The position numbers and the translations under genes are program-made. Shown here in pieces: positions 1-6,661 of a stretch of DNA of 17,199 nucleotides (the first letter of the stretch is position 1; each line of letters begins with the position of its first letter). The notes below the pieces were generated by a model. It saw only the letters and a list, made by a program, of their open reading frames with translations. It was not told the origin of the DNA and did no database searches. The stretch comes from Candidatus Nitrosopumilus sp. (GTDB taxonomy: Archaea; Thermoproteota; Nitrososphaeria; Nitrososphaerales; Nitrosopumilaceae), in NCBI GenBank assembly GCA_013043295.1, contig JABDOO010000039.1, positions 1-17,199 of the forward strand, written 5' to 3'.

Positions 1-662
1 CAATGATTCCAGCATTTCTAGCATACATTTCAGGAACAACAGTTACAGAATTAGGAACTAAAGGAGGCACCGTTCTTTCAATAAACAGAATAAACATCGT
101 TCTAAATACAATATTTTTTGTTCTTGGTTTTTCAGTAGTGTTCTCAACTCTAGGGGTTTTAATTAACAGTGTACTATCCGATGCTGCAAGTGATTTTACA
201 AATAGTCTAAATATGATTGCAGGAATTATCATAATTTCTTTTGGAGTATTCATGTTGTTATCTACAAAAATTCGTGCATTAAACATTGAAAAGAAATTCT
301 TTCCACAAAACTCAAAGTCAAGTTATCCAATGTCATTTGTATTTGGTTTAGCCTTTGCAGTAGGGTGGACACCTTGTGTCGGTCCAATATTAGGAACTAT
401 CCTAACTTTAGCAGCAACAACACCTTCTATTTCATTTAGTTTGTTATTGGCATATTCATTAGGACTGGGAATTCCATTTATTTTGATGGGAGTATTTTTC
501 TCTAGGGCAACTAAGATTATTCGTTCAATGTCAAAACATTTGAAATACTATAACGTAATATTAGGAGCATTTATCATAATTTTAGGAATTCTAGTGTTCA
601 CTAATCAACTTGCATATATTGCAAATTTTCCACTTCTCAACGAATTGGTGATGTTAGGGTGA
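1..662 (+). CDS. ccdA: CcdA/DsbD-type transmembrane thiol-disulfide transporter, 5'-truncated by window edge
   Basis: Polytopic membrane protein that would carry reducing equivalents across the membrane through a pair of intramembrane cysteines to an extracytoplasmic thioredoxin-like partner. About 219 residues are visible, nearly all hydrophobic, with roughly five membrane helices. The second family signature, TPCVGP (visible Cys at about residue 125), is present in the middle. The first CcdA Cys-Pro signature normally lies just before the MIPAF-AYISG sequence seen at the left edge. Bases 1-2 (ca) fit the end of a Pro codon preceding that Met, so the ATG at 3 is probably internal and the true start lies outside the window. 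The next gene, 4 nt downstream, encodes the thioredoxin partner. Family assignment is firm; the exact electron acceptor is inferred from the neighbour. Confidence 0.85.
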   Translation, partial: MIPAFLAYISGTTVTELGTKGGTVLSINRINIVLNTIFFVLGFSVVFSTLGVLINSVLSDAASDFTNSLNMIAGIIIISFGVFMLLSTKIRALNIEKKFFPQNSKSSYPMSFVFGLAFAVGWTPCVGPILGTILTLAATTPSISFSLLLAYSLGLGIPFILMGVFFSRATKIIRSMSKHLKYYNVILGAFIIILGILVFTNQLAYIANFPLLNELVMLG

Positions 663-666
663 TTAA

Positions 667-1776
667 ATGAATTCAGAAATTAAAGCTGGGTTAATCTTGG
701 GCGTAATAATTGCCGCAGGCTTAGGCATTATGGGAGTATTTTTTTCATCACTAGACCAAGATGTGCAATCATCAACCACATTTACAGAAATGGATTCACT
801 ATCAAAAATTGATAAATCTGGATTTAAAAAAGCACCCAAACTTGTAGGAATTGCAAATTATCTAAACATAACACCTGAAGAACTTAGTAAGAAAATGGAA
901 GACAAAGTAATTCTATATGATATTTGGACATACAGTTGTATCAATTGCATTAGAACTCTCCCATACATTACTGCATGGGATGACAAATATTCAGATGAAG
1001 GATTGCTGATAATTGGAATTCATTCACCTGAATTTGAATTTGAAAAAGATCCTGAAAATGTCAAAATGGCAATTGAAAAACACGGTATAAGCTATCCAGT
1101 AGTAATGGATAATGATATGGAGACTTGGAAAGCATTTGAGAATAGGTATTGGCCGAGAAAATACATTGCAGATCATGAAGGGTACATTAGATATGATCAT
1201 ATTGGTGAGGGAGGATATCAAGAATCAGAAAAAGTAATTCAAAAATTACTTGAAGAAAGATCTATGGCTTTAGGGATACAAATGGCATCTACATCTTCTC
1301 TTGTAGACATTGAAGAATTTCAACACACCGTATTTAGAACGCCGGAACTATACTTTGGATTCAAGTTTGCACAAAATAGAAATCAATTAGGAAGCGACGA
1401 AGGGTTCCAACCTGGAAGCATAGTCTCATACTCAGAACCTGAAAACATTGCGCTTCATAAATTCTATCCAATTGGGAATTGGAAAAATTATGACGACAGT
1501 ATGGAATTAGTTTCAGAAGTTGGCAGTATCAAGCTATTGTATAATGCAAAAGAAGTCAACATAGTAACTGAAAATAATGCTGAATTAGAGATATTCCTAG
1601 ATGGCAAACCATTACCTGGAGAATATGCAGGAAAAGACATTATCAACGGGAATACACTCAAAGTCTCAGAGGCAGGATTGTACAATATAATCAATAGTGA
1701 TACTAGTTCATCACATGTGTTAGAGATTAATGTCCAAGGGCCAGGATTCCAAATCTTTACATTTACTTTTGGATAG
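667..1776 (+). CDS. DipZ-like membrane-anchored thioredoxin-fold protein
   Basis: Predicted extracytoplasmic thiol oxidoreductase of 369 residues. An N-terminal hydrophobic anchor (about residues 7-27) is followed by a linker and a TlpA/DipZ-type thioredoxin domain (about 75-200). Its active site is C91-I-N-C94 within WTYSCINCIRTLPY, the form typical of DipZ proteins rather than of the CGPC thioredoxins. The remainder (about 205-369) is beta-rich, with conserved-looking stretches such as TPELYFG and a closing EINVQGPGFQIFTFTFG. It resembles the C-terminal carbohydrate-binding-like domain of bacterial DipZ. The gene starts 4 nt after the CcdA-like gene, so the two are surely co-transcribed. 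In some bacteria the CcdA, thioredoxin and C-terminal modules form one polypeptide; here they are split. The substrates are unknown; cytochrome or cupredoxin maturation is a guess. Confidence 0.85.
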   Translation: MNSEIKAGLILGVIIAAGLGIMGVFFSSLDQDVQSSTTFTEMDSLSKIDKSGFKKAPKLVGIANYLNITPEELSKKMEDKVILYDIWTYSCINCIRTLPYITAWDDKYSDEGLLIIGIHSPEFEFEKDPENVKMAIEKHGISYPVVMDNDMETWKAFENRYWPRKYIADHEGYIRYDHIGEGGYQESEKVIQKLLEERSMALGIQMASTSSLVDIEEFQHTVFRTPELYFGFKFAQNRNQLGSDEGFQPGSIVSYSEPENIALHKFYPIGNWKNYDDSMELVSEVGSIKLLYNAKEVNIVTENNAELEIFLDGKPLPGEYAGKDIINGNTLKVSEAGLYNIINSDTSSSHVLEINVQGPGFQIFTFTFG

Positions 1777-1808
1777 TGTAACCCCAGCTTGTGTAACTCT
1801 AGTTACAC
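1776..1808. repeat. GTGTAAC repeats with an 18-bp near-perfect dyad
   Basis: GTGTAAC occurs at 1776-1782 and 1791-1797, with the inverted copy GTTACAC at 1802-1808. The last two are part of a dyad with 8-bp arms GTGTAACT/AGTTACAC around CT (1791-1808). It lies between the thioredoxin gene and the TATA box of the CdvB-like gene. This could be a regulator binding site or a transcript-end hairpin; the 2-nt centre makes a protein-binding dyad somewhat more natural than a tight RNA hairpin. Confidence 0.5.
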
Positions 1809-1827
1809 TGACTAGGGGGACAAATCT

Positions 1828-1836
1828 GTTTAAAAC
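1828..1836 (+). promoter_or_regulatory. Putative TATA box of the CdvB-like gene
   Basis: GTTTAAAAC lies about 37 nt before the ATG at 1869, in a 92-nt gap. This fits an archaeal TATA box with a short leader of roughly 10 nt. No experimental start site is available. Confidence 0.4.
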
Positions 1837-1868
1837 AAAAAAAACAACCAAATTTAGGAATTTAAAGC

Positions 1869-2519
1869 ATGATTAGTAACTCTTGGAATAAAACAGAAGG
1901 CGAAAGCATATCTCAAAAAGTAATGGGCAAAGTAAAGCCTGATGCACCACTAAAAAACAAGATTGATTTTGCACAAAAAAAATTACAATTCCAAATTTCC
2001 AAGCTAGAAGGAATTAATGAAAAATTACAGAAAAAACATGATGTGATATTTGAAAAAATAGTTAATGCCCAAAGAAACAACAAAACCAGTTATGCACAAG
2101 CATATGCAGGAGAGCTAACTCAAGTAAGAAAAATGAAAAACATGGTTAGTGGAGCAAAATTATCCATGGAGCAAGTAAAACTTAGACTAGACACAGTTTC
2201 AGAATTGGGAGATGTAGTAGTTACTCTTAGCCCATGTATGGCAATCATAAAGGGATTAAGTCCATCACTCAGTGGAATTATGCCTGAAGCAAATGCATCA
2301 ATGCAAGATTTATCACAAATTCTCGGAGATGTAATGTCTGGATCATCTGTAGGTATTGGAGATAGTTTGAGTGTCTCTCCTGAGACTAATGCAGATACAC
2401 TAGCAATCTTAGAAGAAGCACATAGTGTAATTGCAGGTCAAACAAAGTCATCCATTCCAGAGGTACCAGATTCACTAAAGCAACAAATCGTTGAGAAAAA
2501 AACAGACATTTTCATCTAA
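1869..2519 (+). CDS. cdvB: ESCRT-III/Snf7-like cell division protein (CdvB family)
   Basis: Member of the archaeal ESCRT-III family that polymerises at the membrane during cell division and is remodelled by the Vps4-like ATPase CdvC. The protein has 216 residues. A basic N-terminal region (about 15-60, with a PLKNKIDFAQKKLQFQISKLEG stretch split by charged residues) leads into long charged helices of the Snf7 core up to about 155. An acidic/Ser-rich linker follows, with a helix at about 175-190. Near the C-terminus IPEVP (196-200) resembles the proline-rich MIM2 motif that binds the MIT domain of CdvC. There is no C-terminal winged-helix domain, so this is one of several CdvB paralogues rather than necessarily the CdvA-binding one. 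It stands alone behind its own promoter; no cdvA or cdvC is in the window. Confidence 0.8.
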   Translation: MISNSWNKTEGESISQKVMGKVKPDAPLKNKIDFAQKKLQFQISKLEGINEKLQKKHDVIFEKIVNAQRNNKTSYAQAYAGELTQVRKMKNMVSGAKLSMEQVKLRLDTVSELGDVVVTLSPCMAIIKGLSPSLSGIMPEANASMQDLSQILGDVMSGSSVGIGDSLSVSPETNADTLAILEEAHSVIAGQTKSSIPEVPDSLKQQIVEKKTDIFI

Positions 2520-2592
2520 TCAATTTTAAAAATTAATTGATATTCTCAATCGATAAAATATGGACATGGATTGACTAGACTATAAAGAAACA

Positions 2593-2600
2593 TTTTAAAC
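2593..2600 (+). promoter_or_regulatory. Putative TATA box of the secreted-protein gene
   Basis: TTTTAAAC is centred about 25 nt before the ATG at 2622, the spacing expected for a leaderless archaeal transcript. Confidence 0.5.
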
Positions 2601-2621
2601 AATTAACTATTTTTTATAGAC

Positions 2622-3611
2622 ATGAACAAAATCGCATCAGTGATTTTATCCATTATTGTTCTAGGGAGTTTACCCTTAGCTTTTGCAGATTCTGATAAAG
2701 ATTCAAAATTAGAATTTGCAGGAACTCTGGAAGAAACTTTAGGACATTTTTGGGCATTAGAAATGAATCTTGATGAAGCCAATTCAGAACTAGCATTAGT
2801 ACATGCAACACATCCAATTTCAGAATTATTTGAAACGATGAGTGCTCACCTGGAAGGTAATCCAGAATTTAATGAAAAACTTGAGAAGACACTGTTTGAA
2901 TTAAAGAGTAAAGCAAGCACTGAAGTTACTAGAAGTGATGCACAATCTGCAATAGATGAAGCTAAAGAAATAATTCAAGAAGCTAGAGATATTGTAGTTG
3001 GAGAACAACTAAGCAATGATTCATCATTCAAGGCACAATTAGTCAACGGTTTACTAGAAACATCCAAAGTTGAATACAAAGAGGCAATAGAGGATGGAAT
3101 GATTGTAGAGATGGCAGAATTTCAAGATGGTTCAGCATTTATTTGGAGATCACAACAAATCTTTGAAGAAATTAGAAACGACATTGAGAATTCAGGAGAT
3201 GTTGATGACTCCTATGTTGAAATTTGGTTAGCATATGATCAAAGGGCAGACCCAACAATTGTCAATGAGTATGTTAATGACATTATTGAAGAATTTGAAA
3301 TGCTTAGTGGAGTTGAATCTACTGAATCAGAACACATGGAAGAAGTTTTTGGAAATGACTCAGCTATTGTTGTAGAGTTAGATGAAACATTATCCATTCA
3401 ATCTGAGAAACCAGGTAAAATGGAAATGGATGAACCAAAAAAAGTGGAATTAAAATTTTTAGCTCCATTAAAACAAATCAATGAAGGAGTTACACCAGAA
3501 AATATCAAATGCAATTCTTCATTTGAATTAATTTTCAAACCATCAGGTGATCCGGCATGTGTGAAAACTACTAGTGTTCAAAAATTAGTTAGTTGGGGAT
3601 GGACCCAATAA
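2622..3611 (+). CDS. Secreted helical protein with thaumarchaeal-type Cys-containing C-terminal module
   Basis: Exported protein of unknown function, 329 residues. The N-terminus is a Sec signal peptide (about 1-22, hydrophobic core VILSIIVLGSLPLAFA, likely cleavage before DSDK). The mature part is acidic and largely helical. Residues about 35-190 carry two similar-looking helical stretches, with a HFWALEMNLDEA segment near 42-53 and LVNGLLETSKVEYKEAIEDG followed by EFQDGSAF near 140-173. These resemble the periplasmic helical regions of iron-permease-type proteins, but I do not claim homology. The last about 50 residues form a separate module (APLKQ...GVTPENIKC...ELIFK...PACVK...KLVSWGW, with C297 and C313 probably forming a disulfide). 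I recognise this as a recurrent C-terminal unit of secreted thaumarchaeal proteins. The upstream thiol-redox pair could service that disulfide; this is inference. Confidence 0.75.
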   Translation: MNKIASVILSIIVLGSLPLAFADSDKDSKLEFAGTLEETLGHFWALEMNLDEANSELALVHATHPISELFETMSAHLEGNPEFNEKLEKTLFELKSKASTEVTRSDAQSAIDEAKEIIQEARDIVVGEQLSNDSSFKAQLVNGLLETSKVEYKEAIEDGMIVEMAEFQDGSAFIWRSQQIFEEIRNDIENSGDVDDSYVEIWLAYDQRADPTIVNEYVNDIIEEFEMLSGVESTESEHMEEVFGNDSAIVVELDETLSIQSEKPGKMEMDEPKKVELKFLAPLKQINEGVTPENIKCNSSFELIFKPSGDPACVKTTSVQKLVSWGWTQ

Positions 3612-3673
3612 CATTTTTTATTTTTTCAAACATAGTATGAATGATTTTCCAGAAGTTAAATAATCTCATGCCT

Positions 3674-3704
3674 AATTATGGTTGTTATAGCCATTAATTT
3701 TTTT
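3674..3704 (+). terminator. Imperfect hairpin plus T-tract after the secreted-protein gene
   Basis: AATTATGG (3674-3681) and CCATTAATT (3691-3699) form an imperfect stem followed by a T run ending at 3704. A T-rich stretch also follows the stop codon directly (3613-3626). The site sits between convergent genes, where a transcription stop is expected. Confidence 0.35.
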
Positions 3705-3740
3705 ATTCACAATAGAAAAAGTGTGACAAGAATTTACAGT

Positions 3741-4082
3741 TTATTTTGATTTCTTTTTACTTTTTTGAATTAAGATTTTTTTAATTCTAGATATAGTAGG
3801 ATAGCTATATCCACGTCTACGGTAATTTGCAATCATCATTTTCCAATTTTTTAATCTCCATTGTGCTTGCTCTGTAGTAACAGAGTGAACCTCTTTTTGA
3901 ATGATACTTTTTCTTCCAACCTTTAGTGTTCCTGCATCTTTTGCAGACCATCTATTTTTTGCAAATTTTAAACCACTGAGAATTTCTGCAACAGGCATTT
4001 CTTTAAAATATTCTTTTAGTTTCTTTAGCTCTAAATCTGTAGGTTTTTTAGAAATTGGCAATTCAATCTTAGGTTTTACCAT
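3741..4082 (-). CDS. Small basic protein of unknown function
   Basis: Unrecognised protein of 113 residues beginning MVKPKIELP. The first half holds a charged helical stretch (PTDLELKKLKEYFKEMPVAEIL). The second half is increasingly basic, ending with YRRRGYSYPTISRIKKILIQKSKKKSK split around aromatic residues. That suggests nucleic-acid binding, though no named fold is visible. There are no cysteines, no signal peptide and no membrane helix. I chose the ATG at 4082; an in-frame TTG 12 nt upstream (4094) would add four residues and looks less likely. It is convergent with the secreted-protein gene and has the same direction as the two minus-strand genes that follow. Confidence 0.6.
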   Translation of the reverse strand: MVKPKIELPISKKPTDLELKKLKEYFKEMPVAEILSGLKFAKNRWSAKDAGTLKVGRKSIIQKEVHSVTTEQAQWRLKNWKMMIANYRRRGYSYPTISRIKKILIQKSKKKSK

Positions 4083-4165
4083 AAAATAGATCAAAAGTTC
4101 TTGAATAATAGATTCTTGCTGAATGAGAATTAACTAAAGCATTATGGTTAAGTCATTATTTGTTT

Positions 4166-4285
4166 TTAGCAGTTTATCGGAATGTTAGAATTTTTACAGA
4201 TCGTGTTATACATTCCAAAGCCAATAATTATAGCTGCAAAAGTAGCCAAGGGAACTAGAAGAAAGAAATTTGTTTTTCTACCCAT
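4166..4285 (-). CDS. One-helix membrane microprotein (39 aa)
   Basis: Short ORF starting MGRKTNFFLLVPLATF. It has a basic start (GRKTN) followed by one hydrophobic segment of about 22 residues (FFLLVPLATFAAIIIGFGMY) and a short hydrophilic tail with two cysteines (ICKNSNIPINC). The positive-inside rule predicts the N-terminus in the cytoplasm. It is supported by its resemblance to the microprotein at 6458-6568, which has the same RKxNFxLL start, a Gly-containing helix and a short aromatic/Asn border. It lies 39 nt downstream of the DUF371 gene on the same strand and may be co-transcribed with it. The function is unknown. The plus-strand reading of the same segment (MLEFLQ...) is less protein-like. 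Confidence 0.5.
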   Translation of the reverse strand: MGRKTNFFLLVPLATFAAIIIGFGMYNTICKNSNIPINC

Positions 4286-4324
4286 AAATAAAATCTAATT
4301 TCTACCTATAAAATTGTGACATTA

Positions 4325-4741
4325 TTATTCAATCGTGATAGTAAATTTACCAATAGTTTTTGGATTTTGTAATAACATAACCATACTCCTAGGCAACATA
4401 TCAGATGCTTTATCACAATTCACAGCTAATGTTCTGGGGCAGATAAAATTACTTTTCCTAAGTACAATGTCATCATTATGAGTTAATTGAAGATCAGGGT
4501 GTCCTTTTCCTTTTACAGTAAACTCTTGATTATCCACATTTATTGAAAAAGTAACGTTAGAATTGGGATTTTTAAGTTTGTTTTTTAGGTCTTCTGGCAG
4601 ATCTGCACAACCATAATTTGCATTAACGCCCACGATACAATCACCTTGAGGAGTTAGATGAGATTCTTTAGTAATTTCAATTGTTTTTTGGTGATTAGAG
4701 CGAATATTTTCATGACCTGAAAATTCAATTTCAAACTTCAT
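4325..4741 (-). CDS. DUF371 family protein
   Basis: Archaeal conserved protein of unknown function, 138 residues, about the full length of the family. Visible family-like elements are an N-terminal GHENIRSNHQKTIEITKE segment, then LTPQGDCIVGVNAN (about residues 30-43), a mid-protein beta region with GKGHPDLQLTHNDDIVLRKS (about 79-98), and ICPRTLAVNCDKAS (about 99-113) before a closing SMVMLLQNP helix. It appears to be a soluble cytoplasmic beta-rich domain. The ATG at 4741 is preceded by a TTAATTT element about 26 nt upstream on the minus strand, consistent with a leaderless transcript. The gene is divergent from the proteasome gene, with a 133-nt shared upstream region. Confidence 0.75.
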   Translation of the reverse strand: MKFEIEFSGHENIRSNHQKTIEITKESHLTPQGDCIVGVNANYGCADLPEDLKNKLKNPNSNVTFSINVDNQEFTVKGKGHPDLQLTHNDDIVLRKSNFICPRTLAVNCDKASDMLPRSMVMLLQNPKTIGKFTITIE

Positions 4742-4842
4742 AAATCTCTCAAAATAAGAGTTTCAAATTAAGTTTGATGAATTAATTACTATACAATATA
4801 GGCTCCGATCAATACACAATTTAGTCTCAATTGTGGGCATAG

Positions 4843-4850
4843 TTTAAATT
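4843..4850 (+). promoter_or_regulatory. Putative TATA box of psmA
   Basis: TTTAAATT lies about 28 nt before the ATG at 4875, giving a leaderless or nearly leaderless transcript. A small inverted repeat ACAATT/AATTGT (about 4816-4834) lies just upstream of it in the divergent region. Confidence 0.5.
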
Positions 4851-4874
4851 GTATAATCAAAGCATTGCAATCAA

Positions 4875-5612
4875 ATGCTTCCTGCACAACAAGGTTATGA
4901 TAGAGCAATCACAGTATTTTCTCCAGACGGTAGATTATACCAAGTAGAATATGCTATTGAAACAGTACGAAGAGGAACTGTTGCAGTAGGTGTAAAATGT
5001 AAAGATGGAATTGTTATTGCAGTTGAAGAAAAACCAAGAAAACTACAAATTTCAGAAACAGCACAAAAGATTTTTCAAATCGATGATCATGTAGGAGTAG
5101 CTGCTGCAGGATATATTCCAGATGCAAGAAGTCAAGTTGACAATGCTAGATTCTTTTCTCAAAGTAACAAAATGATTTATGATGAGCCAGTTGAAGTTGA
5201 AACAATTGCTAAACATTTAGCTGATCAATGTCAACAATATACACAATACGCAGGTGTAAGACCATATGGAGTTGCATTGATTCTAGGTGGAGTTGTTAAC
5301 AACATTCCAGAATTATACCTAACTGATCCTAGTGGCACATACATTTCTTATGATGCAATAGCAATTGGTTCAGGTTCAGATGCAGTAACTGACTTTTTAG
5401 AAAAAACATACAAAGAAGATCTTTCACTTGATGATGCTGCAACATTAGCTTCTGCAGGAATTTATCTTTCAAGTGAGGATAAAGAAGGAACAAGTCACAT
5501 TAGGATGGCATACATCAAAAAAGAAACAGGGTTGTATGAGTTAGTCTCAGATGAGCAAATTACAAAATACGCAACTGCTGCCAAAGAAAAATACCCACAT
5601 GAGCAAAAATAA
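4875..5612 (+). CDS. psmA: 20S proteasome subunit alpha
   Basis: Alpha subunit of the archaeal 20S proteasome. It forms the outer seven-membered rings that gate substrate entry and dock the PAN/Cdc48-type ATPases. The 245 residues match the family length. The N-terminal alpha-specific extension GYDRAITVFSPDGRLYQVEYA (about residues 7-27, broken here by no insertions) is diagnostic, and RGTVAVGVK follows at about 33-41. There is no Thr1 active site, as expected for alpha. The C-terminus is a charged helix. It is followed after 31 nt by the SPOUT methyltransferase gene. The beta subunits are not in the window. Confidence 0.97.
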   Translation: MLPAQQGYDRAITVFSPDGRLYQVEYAIETVRRGTVAVGVKCKDGIVIAVEEKPRKLQISETAQKIFQIDDHVGVAAAGYIPDARSQVDNARFFSQSNKMIYDEPVEVETIAKHLADQCQQYTQYAGVRPYGVALILGGVVNNIPELYLTDPSGTYISYDAIAIGSGSDAVTDFLEKTYKEDLSLDDAATLASAGIYLSSEDKEGTSHIRMAYIKKETGLYELVSDEQITKYATAAKEKYPHEQK

Positions 5613-5643
5613 TTATTTTAAGTGGCTGTGAGATTTTATTACA

Positions 5644-6450
5644 TTGAAAATATCTGTTGCAATTCCAGAGTCTTCATTATCAGATGAATCACTCAAAATT
5701 GATAAGACTAGAAAAATTTCAGTTTTAGCAAGGGCTTGTGCAATTTTTAAAATTGATACTATCTATATCTATCAAGAGGGAAATAAAAAAACTGATCCTG
5801 GATTGATGGCAATGATTCTAAAATATTTAGAAACACCACAATTTTTGAGAAGACGATTATTTCCAAAAATGAATGATTTAAAATTTGCAGGAGTTTTACA
5901 TCCATTAAGAATTCCAAGTCATGTCACACCTGTTAATTCTAAAAAAATCAAGGCAGGGGACATCAGAGAAGGAATTGTAGTAAGTTCTAAAGGAAAAAAA
6001 TTTGTCGACGTTGGAATTAATCAATTAATCCAGTACTATGGAAACACACCAACGGGTAAAAGAGTGACAGTCAGGTTCAAAGAGGGATATCCAAAGCTGT
6101 CAATTAAAGACATTGATAAAACTGAAGTTAAAGAGTATTGGGGATATTCAGTAAAAGAGAGAGCAAACCTATTTTCCATCCTATCAGAATGGAAAGGGAA
6201 CATCATCATTACATCAAGAAAGGGCAAACCAGTAACAAATGAATTATTATCAAAGTATACAAAATCAGATGAACATGTTCTAGTTGTTTTTGGCTCACCA
6301 GAGAAAGGGGTTCATGAGATAATTGGAGGAAGAATGAATAAAGTTCAAAATGCAAAATCACTAAACTTTTTCCCAAACCAGGCAACTGAAACTGTACGTC
6401 TCGAGGAAGCATTGTTAGGAACGTTGGCAATAATTAACGCCAATAATTAA
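5644..6450 (+). CDS. Putative SPOUT-superfamily RNA methyltransferase (SPOUT1/DUF171-like)
   Basis: 268-residue protein resembling the archaeal/eukaryotic SPOUT family with an inserted OB-like domain (the C9orf114/SPOUT1 type, predicted RNA uridine methyltransferases). Visible elements are an N-terminal half of the Rossmann-like core, with VLARACAIFKIDTIYIYQEG at about 27-46 and FLRRRLFP at 67-74. An inserted beta domain lies at about 100-165 (IREGIVVSSKGKKFVDVGIN). The C-terminal trefoil-knot strands follow: VLVVFGSPEKGVHEI (212-226) and NFFPNQATETVRLEEALLG (241-259). The start is TTG at 5644; no ATG gives a complete N-terminus. Placement directly before the uL3 operon is familiar in archaea and suggests a role in rRNA modification or ribosome assembly; the substrate is inferred. 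Confidence 0.8.
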   Translation: MKISVAIPESSLSDESLKIDKTRKISVLARACAIFKIDTIYIYQEGNKKTDPGLMAMILKYLETPQFLRRRLFPKMNDLKFAGVLHPLRIPSHVTPVNSKKIKAGDIREGIVVSSKGKKFVDVGINQLIQYYGNTPTGKRVTVRFKEGYPKLSIKDIDKTEVKEYWGYSVKERANLFSILSEWKGNIIITSRKGKPVTNELLSKYTKSDEHVLVVFGSPEKGVHEIIGGRMNKVQNAKSLNFFPNQATETVRLEEALLGTLAIINANN

Positions 6451-6457
6451 TTTGAAC

Positions 6458-6568
6458 ATGCCTGAAAGAAAAAATTTCTTGTTACTTGCAATTGGTTTAG
6501 GAGTCGCAGGGATCGTAATAGGTGGATATACAATTTGGAATTCAGTATCAGAATTATTATCTCCATAA
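6458..6568 (+). CDS. One-helix membrane microprotein (36 aa)
   Basis: Short ORF beginning MPERKNFLLLAIGLG, 7 nt after the SPOUT gene and likely in its transcript. A charged N-terminus (PERKN) precedes one Gly-rich hydrophobic helix (about residues 7-26), then TIWNSVSELLSP. It closely resembles the 39-aa microprotein on the minus strand at 4166-4285 in order and composition: charged start with RK, NF, a Leu run, a Gly-containing helix, and an aromatic/Asn border. That recurrence is the main argument that both are real genes. The function is unknown; it could be a small regulatory or packing subunit of a membrane complex. Confidence 0.5.
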   Translation: MPERKNFLLLAIGLGVAGIVIGGYTIWNSVSELLSP

Positions 6569-6585
6569 CAAAATAGTCACAGTTG

Positions 6586-6613
6586 GTTAACCTAATTTTT
6601 TTTAGAGGTTAAC
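6586..6613. repeat. Inverted repeat upstream of the ribosomal protein operon
   Basis: Perfect 8-bp arms GTTAACCT (6586-6593) and AGGTTAAC (6606-6613) enclose a T-rich 12-nt spacer. It lies after the microprotein stop codon and 15 nt before the TATA box of uL3. It could be a transcription terminator for the upstream unit (T tract in the loop) or an operator for the ribosomal operon. Confidence 0.5.
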
Positions 6614-6627
6614 GATATCTCACATGG

Positions 6628-6634
6628 TTTAATA
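6628..6634 (+). promoter_or_regulatory. Putative TATA box of the ribosomal protein operon
   Basis: TTTAATA is centred about 31 nt before the uL3 ATG, the right distance for a leader of a few nucleotides. No other strong TATA-like element lies in the 93-nt gap. Confidence 0.5.
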
Positions 6635-6661
6635 GAGGGAAATCGATGATGCGTTTTAGTC

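Noticed and set aside
3671..3757. 23-codon plus ORF beginning ATGGTTGTTATAGCC between convergent genes
   Set aside because: It overlaps the terminator-like hairpin and runs into the opposing gene. No supporting signal.
4181..4303. Plus-strand ORF MLEFLQIVLYIP... opposite the 39-aa microprotein
   Set aside because: It reads less like a protein than the minus frame, has no related copy, and shares the region with a minus-strand gene cluster.
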